From positions 1 to 29,807 of the IMG/VR virus record IMGVR_UViG_3300017772_000073: a stretch of 29,807 bases of DNA. One strand, given 5' to 3'. This DNA comes from a virus. The position numbers and the translations under genes are program-made. Of the stretch, positions 23,418 to 28,517 are shown one piece after another (within the stretch, counting starts at the first letter, position 1; each line of letters opens with the position of its first letter). The notes under the pieces were generated by a model. It made no database searches. It saw nothing but the letters and a program-made list of their open reading frames with translations, and was not told the DNA's origin.

Positions 23418-24122
23418 TTAATCTTCTTTGTATGCTAATTCTTCTATTTCTTCAGAATATCCTTTAGGTTTACCATCCCACGCTTTGTATTTAGTTACTA
23501 AATCAATGTAATCTAAGTAACCAGCTTCAAGCATATTATCGCCTAATTTAAATACTTTAATATTATAAGGTATTGATTTTTCTACTGCAATAATATAGTA
23601 TTTAGTATTTGGTGGATAGTTTTCAAGATACATTGCACCTTGCATTTTATAATCGTTATAATACATTTCACGCTTTAATTTTAAGGCATCTGCACACGTT
23701 TTTATATCAGCTATCCAACCATCGCCAACCATATCTACAAACCCTTTAAAATTCACACCTTGCTCTGTCCATTCAACACGTTGTTCTCGCTTTGTACATT
23801 TGCTTATTAAGTCCATAAATACTTTATCATTAGCAACTGCATTAGTTATTTGTAAAGCATTATCTAATTCACTTTGCTTTATGATAGTTTTATTTTTATT
23901 TAGTTCTGAAAATTCAACCCAATCTTTACCCCTTCTTGCTTTGCCTTGATACACTACATATTCAAAATCAAAGGTTTCAGGTTCTAATATAATCTTATGA
24001 ATTAACGAACCAAACAGCATTGCATCGGTTCTTGTTTGTTTACCTTCCCAATAAGCAAGTAAATGGTTTGGTGACTTTTTAAATTGCGTTAATGCTGAAT
24101 AGCTTAGATGTTCTTTTTTCAT
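23418..24122 (-). CDS. RecB/RecE-like PD-(D/E)XK exonuclease
   Basis: 234 residues. LSYSALTQFKKSPNHLLAY at the start and MLFGSLIHKIILEP with His42 are typical of the RecE/YqaJ-related phage exonuclease family. Catalytic residues: Asp130 (FKGFVDMVG), Asp139-x-Lys141 (IADIKTCADA), then a YKMQGAMYLE helix with Gln161 and Tyr165. The enzyme should resect double-stranded ends to give 3' overhangs for annealing. It is one small gene downstream of a candidate annealase, forming a possible two-part recombination system. AAACTATG leader. Confidence 0.75.
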   Translation of the reverse strand: MKKEHLSYSALTQFKKSPNHLLAYWEGKQTRTDAMLFGSLIHKIILEPETFDFEYVVYQGKARRGKDWVEFSELNKNKTIIKQSELDNALQITNAVANDKVFMDLISKCTKREQRVEWTEQGVNFKGFVDMVGDGWIADIKTCADALKLKREMYYNDYKMQGAMYLENYPPNTKYYIIAVEKSIPYNIKVFKLGDNMLEAGYLDYIDLVTKYKAWDGKPKGYSEEIEELAYKED

Positions 24123-24125
24123 AGT

Positions 24126-24281
24126 TTAGTTTTTATGTTGTTTAGATATTTGTTCTAATAAAGTTTTATATGCTATTTTCTTTTCGCTTGATGTTTTACA
24201 TTCATCTTCTATTAAGATTATGCGTTGGTCTATTGTTGATAGCAATATATTTAGGTAGTATTGTTCGCACGTATTATCCAT
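24126..24281 (-). CDS. Small early protein of unknown function
   Basis: 51 residues when started at ATG 24279-24281, MDNTCEQYYLNILLSTIDQR. A longer frame to 24341 exists but would overlap the upstream gene by 68 bases, so the inner start (8-base overlap) is preferred. Mostly helical, acidic middle and a basic end. No family recognised. It is between the candidate annealase and the exonuclease. Confidence 0.5.
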   Translation of the reverse strand: MDNTCEQYYLNILLSTIDQRIILIEDECKTSSEKKIAYKTLLEQISKQHKN

Positions 24282-24657
24282 TTTTAGCTTGTTTAAAGGC
24301 ATCAGCTTCAACATCTGAGTAGATACCATATTCATACGCATTTATAAGTTTTAAAACGCATCTATCAATCCCACGCTTTTCGGCCATTGCTCCATAATAA
24401 GTAGATGTGCAATTTTTAGTAGATGCTTCACCCACGCTAATAATACTTCTATCTCCTTTTTTCATAGTAATTAAAAACCTTGCAAAATCAACTTCAGTGT
24501 TTAATATCTCAAAGTTTATTAATTGAATGTTTTCAATGATGGCAATTTTTTCAATGGCATCGTGTGTGATTATCCACATACTTTTCTGACCTCGTTTAAG
24601 TTCCCAGAAATCATCTTTTCCAAGATTATACTTTTTAGCTAATTCTTTTATTCTCAT
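24274..24657 (-). CDS. Candidate single-strand annealing (Rad52-like) protein
   Basis: 127 residues. MRIKELAKKYNLGKDDF at the start, then SMWIITHDAIEKIAIIE, SVGEASTKN and YYGAMAEKRGIDRCVLKLIN, ending EADAFKQAKNG. The 'GEAS-x-KN...AMAEKR-x-x-DR-x-LKL' stretch resembles Rad52/DUF1071-like annealases by memory, and an exonuclease gene follows after one small gene, the typical partner. The length is short for a full annealase, so the call is tentative; a general DNA-binding role is possible. It has the AAACTATG leader. Confidence 0.4.
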   Translation of the reverse strand: MRIKELAKKYNLGKDDFWELKRGQKSMWIITHDAIEKIAIIENIQLINFEILNTEVDFARFLITMKKGDRSIISVGEASTKNCTSTYYGAMAEKRGIDRCVLKLINAYEYGIYSDVEADAFKQAKNG

Positions 24658-24949
24658 AGTTTCTAATTGTTATTATTGATTGTTTTATAGTTTTCATTCT
24701 TTTGGCGAAATAATTATAATCATTTATTTTTAGTTTATTATCTATGTCATTAAATAATTCTAAATATTGATTGAATCTTTCCTTGTGAGTTGTTATATCT
24801 TTTTTGCTTGGCATCCAAGAATCAGAACATAATAATCTTTTATTGTAGTTTATTCTAAGCACTAAAAATTTAAGTTCTTCATTTAGTTCTGATGTTCTAT
24901 TAAACCTTTCCCATTCTTCAAGATATGTCATATAGTGGTTTAAACTCAT
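24635..24949 (-). CDS. Helical early protein of unknown function
   Basis: 104 residues, MSLNHYMTYLEEWERFNR at the start, then LKFLVLRINYNKRLL and a SKKDITTHKERFNQYLELF coil with a basic end (KRMKTIKQSIITIRNYENK). It overlaps the neighbour at 24274 by 23 bases and the gene upstream by 4 bases (ATGA). No domain recognised. A coiled-coil role is possible. Confidence 0.5.
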   Translation of the reverse strand: MSLNHYMTYLEEWERFNRTSELNEELKFLVLRINYNKRLLCSDSWMPSKKDITTHKERFNQYLELFNDIDNKLKINDYNYFAKRMKTIKQSIITIRNYENKRIS

Positions 24950-25143
24950 AGCATTTCTTTTATCTTGTTAATTATCTTGTGTACTTCCATAAATTCTCCT
25001 GTTTCAGCTACTAAATAATAATTAGTATCAAAGCTTTCAAATTGAATTATTGTTGGTTGACCTTCTTTCTGTTCAATACTTACTTCAACATCTGTATGAT
25101 CATCTTGTAGTTGAAATACTCTTTTAGTTGGTGTTACGTTCAT
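24946..25143 (-). CDS. Small acidic early protein of unknown function
   Basis: 65 residues, MNVTPTKRVFQLQDDHTD at the start, a beta-rich core (IQFESFDTNYYLVAETG) and a helical end (EVHKIINKIKEML). It has the AAACTATG leader and overlaps the next gene by ATGA. Unknown function. Possibly an early host-interaction protein. Confidence 0.5.
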   Translation of the reverse strand: MNVTPTKRVFQLQDDHTDVEVSIEQKEGQPTIIQFESFDTNYYLVAETGEFMEVHKIINKIKEML

Positions 25144-25147
25144 AGTT

Positions 25148-25285
25148 TTAGTTTTTATTGTTTATGTAATCTTCCATAAATTCTACGATTAGTTTAGAAT
25201 AGCTTGTTCCGTTTTGTTGTGCTTGTTCTACAAACTTCATCATTGTTTCTCTTTTATCTTCTGGAATGTAAAATGTTCTTACCAT
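25148..25285 (-). CDS. Ribbon-helix-helix-like regulator candidate
   Basis: 45 residues. The layout matches a ribbon-helix-helix (Arc/CopG-like) protein: an initial strand RTFYIPED, helix 1 (KRETMMKFVEQAQQ), a turn NGTSYSK and helix 2 (LIVEFMEDYI). Such proteins bind operators as dimers. Being the third gene after the early promoter, it could repress that promoter (inference). It fits the gap between the 68- and 65-residue genes. Confidence 0.55.
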   Translation of the reverse strand: MVRTFYIPEDKRETMMKFVEQAQQNGTSYSKLIVEFMEDYINNKN

Positions 25286-25288
25286 TGT

Positions 25289-25495
25289 TTATTTTATTTT
25301 AGTTAATTCTTTAAGTATGTATTTTTCTTGTTTCTTTCTTTCTTTTAAAGCAAGTTCTGCTAAGTTAGCAATGTCATTGAATAATGTATCAGCATTAAAA
25401 ACTACTGTGCCATTATCACAAGCTAAATAAACTTCACCATTGTCGCTCCATAGCGTATGTGATTCGTGAACGTATATTGTTTTATCTTGTTCCAT
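25289..25495 (-). CDS. Small early protein of unknown function
   Basis: 68 residues: MEQDKTIYVHESHTLWSDN at the start, a beta-like GEVYLACDNGTVVFNADTL middle and a Lys-rich helix (LALKERKKQEKYIL). Second gene of the early operon, with the AAACTATG leader. No family recognised. Confidence 0.5.
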   Translation of the reverse strand: MEQDKTIYVHESHTLWSDNGEVYLACDNGTVVFNADTLFNDIANLAELALKERKKQEKYILKELTKIK

Positions 25496-25497
25496 AG

Positions 25498-25590
25498 TTA
25501 AGCTATTTTTAAAATGATTAGTATTATAAAATGATAAGCAACATAGATTGCTCCGATTAATGTTAGTGATTGTAATAGTAGTTTTTTCAT
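25498..25590 (-). CDS. First early gene, membrane microprotein
   Basis: 30 residues, MKKLLLQSLTLIGAIYVAYH, mostly one hydrophobic helix ending LKIA. It is the first ORF after the early promoter and carries the AAACTATG leader. A 5' untranslated region of about 15 bases is expected. Small membrane peptides expressed first often act on the host envelope; here no evidence beyond hydrophobicity. Confidence 0.5.
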   Translation of the reverse strand: MKKLLLQSLTLIGAIYVAYHFIILIILKIA

Positions 25591-25611
25591 AGTTTAATTG
25601 TTAATTATATT

Positions 25612-25642
25612 CAAATATATATAAATATATTTATAAACCAAA
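25612..25642 (-). promoter_or_regulatory. Early promoter, Bacteroidetes type
   Basis: Minus strand: TTTG (25642-25639), a 19-base spacer and TATATTTG (25619-25612), a full match to the TTTG-N17-19-TAnnTTTG consensus of primary-sigma promoters in Bacteroidota. Transcription is expected to start near 25605, about 15 bases before the first early gene. It is in the only real intergenic gap of the genome. Confidence 0.8.
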
Positions 25643-25663
25643 GCAATACAAAGAAAAAAAATA

Positions 25664-25711
25664 AAAACAGGGAATTGAATAGGGGTTTTTAGGGGAATTG
25701 ATTAAAACAGG
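25664..25711. other. G-tract direct-repeat segment at the end of the late block
   Basis: The plus strand has AAACAGG, GGGAATTGA (25670-25678), AGGGG, T5, AGGGG, GGGAATTGA (25693-25701) and AAACAGG (25705-25711). It lies between the last late gene and the early promoter, overlapping the last gene's end. It does not form a hairpin. A terminator, packaging or replication role is possible; none is shown. Confidence 0.4.
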
Positions 25712-26760
25712 TGTGTTAATCTTGCAACCTGTCCATTGTTTTTAGAAAATATAAAACTTTCTATAGCTTGGTTATTAGATGAGGTGTAACCTTGACGAGA
25801 ATGCCACGTATCAGCGGGTGAAGGTGAACGGAAAGATTCTAAACTGCAACCGACAAAATCCTTGCCTACTTTATGATGAACGTGATGCGTAAACATATAT
25901 CTATACTTGGTGCTGCTCCAATCTTTTGATTCATCAGCCATTAATAAAGGCAGTAAATCCCATTTAGCTCCGTGTCCGTGAGTGCTGCCAAAAAGATTAT
26001 TATGCCACTTATAGTACTTCCTATGATGTAAACTAATATCAAAAGTAATGTTCTTGTTATTCTTAAAATAAGTTGCTATTACATCAGCTAAACAAAAACC
26101 TGTCAAGTAATCGTGATTAGAAGAATTATAAATTACGTGTATATCTGGATAAAATTCCAGCAAAGATTCAATAATATTAATATATAATCTTTTTGCGATA
26201 TGAAAATGCTCATAAAACATTCCATCCACATCTTGAACAGTACCACTTGTAGTTTTTCCACCACTTGGTGTATCAATATGCATTGCATCATTGCCTATTA
26301 TTAGAATAATTTTGTCTATATTGAACCCCTTGCTTTTTTCTAAGCAACCTTGAACACCCTCTAAAGTTCTTAATACTGCTGTTTGTTTATTGTATTCTTC
26401 ACCTGTTACAAATGATTTGCAAAGCTTACCAATGTGTATATCTGCTGGTGATATTAACAAACAATGGCCATCGTGAACTTGTGGTTTTTTAACCTTTTCA
26501 AATTCTGGTGCATATTCCTGTAAATCTTTAACTAAATCATTTTTAAACTCTTTTAAACTTTGCGTTTTATATCCGCTGTTCTTAAAATATAATGATGATT
26601 TCTTTGATTTTATCCAACCTGAATGTACATCATTTGGATTGACACCCTCAAATTCAGCTTCTTCTTTTATTCTTCTATACTCTCTAATTATTTCAACCTC
26701 ATCAGCTTGTAACCTATATCTTGCATTTCCCCTACCTTTTTCTTTTTTATTAGGTTTCAT
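25702..26760 (-). CDS. Calcineurin-like metallophosphoesterase
   Basis: 352 residues. N-terminal 95 residues are basic and helical. The phosphoesterase core begins at about 100, with all the expected metal motifs: ISPADIH (Asp107, His109), IIGNDA (Asp158), NSSNHDY (Asn215, His216, Asp217), STHGHG (His261, His263) and FTHHVHH (293-296). Phage members are thought to hydrolyse nucleic-acid or nucleotide phosphates; the substrate is not defined. It is the last gene of the late transcription unit, placed after the lysis genes, and its ATG overlaps the spanin stop by four bases. Confidence 0.8.
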   Translation of the reverse strand: MKPNKKEKGRGNARYRLQADEVEIIREYRRIKEEAEFEGVNPNDVHSGWIKSKKSSLYFKNSGYKTQSLKEFKNDLVKDLQEYAPEFEKVKKPQVHDGHCLLISPADIHIGKLCKSFVTGEEYNKQTAVLRTLEGVQGCLEKSKGFNIDKIILIIGNDAMHIDTPSGGKTTSGTVQDVDGMFYEHFHIAKRLYINIIESLLEFYPDIHVIYNSSNHDYLTGFCLADVIATYFKNNKNITFDISLHHRKYYKWHNNLFGSTHGHGAKWDLLPLLMADESKDWSSTKYRYMFTHHVHHKVGKDFVGCSLESFRSPSPADTWHSRQGYTSSNNQAIESFIFSKNNGQVARLTHLF

Positions 26761-27185
26761 AATATACCAAGTTTTTTACCAATCTTTAAACCAATCAAAA
26801 CTAATATTCCCATTATAGCCATTGATCCGTATTTCTCCCAAAGCGTTTGTTCTTGAATAGTGACCGTTTCATAAGGTATAAATCTATTTTCAATAATTGT
26901 GTCGTTCTTACACGTGATTTCGTGGTATATTTCTTGCCGTAATGTGTCGAAATAATACCTTGCTTCAATTCTGTCATTGTTTACTATAATCGTGGTGTCG
27001 TGGAAAGTTACAGTTTCTATTGTATCATAACTATAATTAGGTACAATAATAGTATCAATGATCTTAATAGTATCTATTTTGCTTAAATGTGGATGATTTC
27101 TAACTAACCTGTTTAATCGCTTTTGAGGTGAGCAGCTAATTAATAAAATTAAGATGAAAACTTGGATAATGCCTTTCTTAACCAT
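26757..27185 (-). CDS. Unimolecular spanin-like lipoprotein
   Basis: 142 residues. The signal sequence (MVKKGIIQVFILILLIS) ends at the lipobox LISC (Cys18), expected for outer-membrane anchoring. A long beta-rich periplasmic stretch with repeated DTI-type units follows (KIIDTIIVPN, YDTIETVTFHDTTII). A C-terminal transmembrane helix (about 121-135) anchors the inner membrane. This double anchoring is the hallmark of u-spanins, such as T1 gp11. It is in the lysis cassette (amidase, holin-like, spanin). Fusing inner and outer membranes is the inferred function. Overlaps the holin-like gene by 37 bases. Confidence 0.65.
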   Translation of the reverse strand: MVKKGIIQVFILILLISCSPQKRLNRLVRNHPHLSKIDTIKIIDTIIVPNYSYDTIETVTFHDTTIIVNNDRIEARYYFDTLRQEIYHEITCKNDTIIENRFIPYETVTIQEQTLWEKYGSMAIMGILVLIGLKIGKKLGIL

Positions 27186-27349
27186 TCTTTAGTTTCAGTT
27201 CCTTTAAATAAAAACAATGCTAATGAAACTGCTAAGATGCTCAAAAAGCTAACTAAGGTTTCACCATTGTAATAATACATATAAACATTATAAATAAATA
27301 ATGCAATGCCTAAAATGTTAGTTATGATGTTCTTTACTTTATTACTCAT
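27149..27349 (-). CDS. Holin-like two-TM protein
   Basis: 66 residues with two transmembrane helices (about 8-26 and 31-48), a short loop with YYYNGE, and a basic C-terminus (TKEWLRKALSKFSS). The size, topology and place between amidase and spanin fit a class II-type holin, which would form the lesion that releases the amidase. It overlaps the amidase stop by 8 bases. An antiholin is also possible. Confidence 0.6.
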   Translation of the reverse strand: MSNKVKNIITNILGIALFIYNVYMYYYNGETLVSFLSILAVSLALFLFKGTETKEWLRKALSKFSS

Positions 27350-27869
27350 TTGAATCTTTTTTTATTTCTTTTTTAATATCTCTTGCTTTCTTGCTTTTAG
27401 CTTTAAAACTTTTTGGTTGAAATTCTATGTACTCTACTTCCGCATTAAAACAAGGGCATTGCTTCATAAATTCGTGTGCTTCAACCCCATCACCATCTTT
27501 ATCTTTGCTGTAATCTCTGTGTCCGTGTATAGATGCTTCAGGATAGATATTCTTTAGTATTTTAATAATCTTTATTAGTGCTGCTTTTTGCGCCTCTGTG
27601 CGTGTATCTTTTGCCTTTTTAAAAGCTTTATCCATACCGCCAATATAAGCTATACCTATTGATGCTTTATTACCACCGCCTCCAACGTGTGCACCCATAA
27701 TATTTACAGCCCTTCCAGATTCAATTTTTCCGTCTAAACCGATCACATAATGGTAACCGATTTGGTTAAAACCTCTTTTTCTATGCCATCCATCAATGGT
27801 TGCTGCACTAACATTTCTGCCTTCTGGTGTTGCACTACAATGTATTACAATTTTATTTACTGCTCTCAT
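27342..27869 (-). CDS. N-acetylmuramoyl-L-alanine amidase (endolysin)
   Basis: 175 residues. Amidase_2/T7 lysozyme-like: KIVIHCSATPEGR with His10, GYHYVIGLDGKI, GAHVGGGGNKASIGIAYIGG, then IHGHRDY with His115 and QCPCF with Cys138, giving the zinc ligands His-His-Cys. It cleaves the bond between MurNAc and L-Ala in peptidoglycan. The C-terminal about 35 residues are Lys-rich. There is no signal peptide, so it needs a holin for export, and a holin-like gene follows. Strong call. Confidence 0.9.
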   Translation of the reverse strand: MRAVNKIVIHCSATPEGRNVSAATIDGWHRKRGFNQIGYHYVIGLDGKIESGRAVNIMGAHVGGGGNKASIGIAYIGGMDKAFKKAKDTRTEAQKAALIKIIKILKNIYPEASIHGHRDYSKDKDGDGVEAHEFMKQCPCFNAEVEYIEFQPKSFKAKSKKARDIKKEIKKDSNE

Positions 27870-27931
27870 AATTTTTAGTTTCTACGTAAGTATAATAATA
27901 CTCATAATTTTCACTGCTATGTTGGTAGTAT

Positions 27932-28255
27932 TTACTCACTTGGTTTTCTTTTTCTTGATACTGATTTCTTAGCGTTCTGAATCAATCTTTCTTCCATCTT
28001 AGCAACCTTTACTCTTAGTTCTGTATTCTCTGTTATTAATACATCTATTTTAAGTTCTAATGCTGAAATTTTATCTTTTAGTTCTTCAATAACTTTTAGT
28101 GATAGATCATCAACACGCTCTTCTTTTGATGCTCTAATATCCATTCGTTTTTTAACGATGTTCCAAATTTCCTTCAACCCTAAAGCCGATACAATACCAG
28201 CTAAAGCAACCAACAAACTGTGATCTTCCATTACTATGTTATTATTTTTATTCAT
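27932..28255 (-). CDS. Small membrane coiled-coil protein of the lysis region
   Basis: 107 residues. A possible membrane segment (SLLVALAGIVSALGLKEIW, about 13-31) is followed by a long coiled coil (LSLKVIEELKDKISALELKI) and a basic tail ending RKRKPSE. There is a second ATG at codon 9 (MEDHSLL), so two products differing by a short polar N-terminus are possible, as in dual-start holins. Gene order puts it just before the amidase. Could be a second holin or a regulator; function unproven. Confidence 0.5.
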   Translation of the reverse strand: MNKNNNIVMEDHSLLVALAGIVSALGLKEIWNIVKKRMDIRASKEERVDDLSLKVIEELKDKISALELKIDVLITENTELRVKVAKMEERLIQNAKKSVSRKRKPSE

Positions 28256-28257
28256 TA

Positions 28258-28500
28258 TTATTCAGGCATTGGTTCACTCCACGCTGATGTTGCCATTAAT
28301 TCTAAACACTCTTGGTGATTCATTTTATCACCTACGTAAGGCAATACTCCGCTTGTTACATAACTTGGTTCTGTAATGTAGCTTAATAACCCTTGTGTGT
28401 TTGCTAAATTTCTTCGCATTGTCTGAGCAGATGTTTGATTAACCTGTGAGTAATCTACTTTGCTTGTTTCTGTTAATTCTATTACTATGTATGTTGCCAT
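28258..28500 (-). CDS. Small virion-region protein of unknown function
   Basis: 80 residues: MATYIVIELTETSKVDYSQV at the start, then SAQTMRRNLANTQGLLSYI and a SGVLPYVGDKMNHQECLEL end with Glu/Met-rich residues. It is 18 bases after the large LamG gene and before the coiled-coil membrane protein. Not a recognised family. The position suggests tail or assembly. Confidence 0.5.
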   Translation of the reverse strand: MATYIVIELTETSKVDYSQVNQTSAQTMRRNLANTQGLLSYITEPSYVTSGVLPYVGDKMNHQECLELMATSAWSEPMPE

Positions 28501-28517
28501 TTTATTTTATTTTAATA

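Noticed and set aside
24126-24341. 71-residue version of the small early gene
   Set aside because: It would overlap the upstream gene by 68 bases; the inner ATG at 24281 gives an 8-base overlap like its neighbours.
27880-27900. AGTAT/ATACT inverted repeat between amidase and the coiled-coil gene
   Set aside because: Short A/T-only stem without a T-run; not convincing as a terminator.
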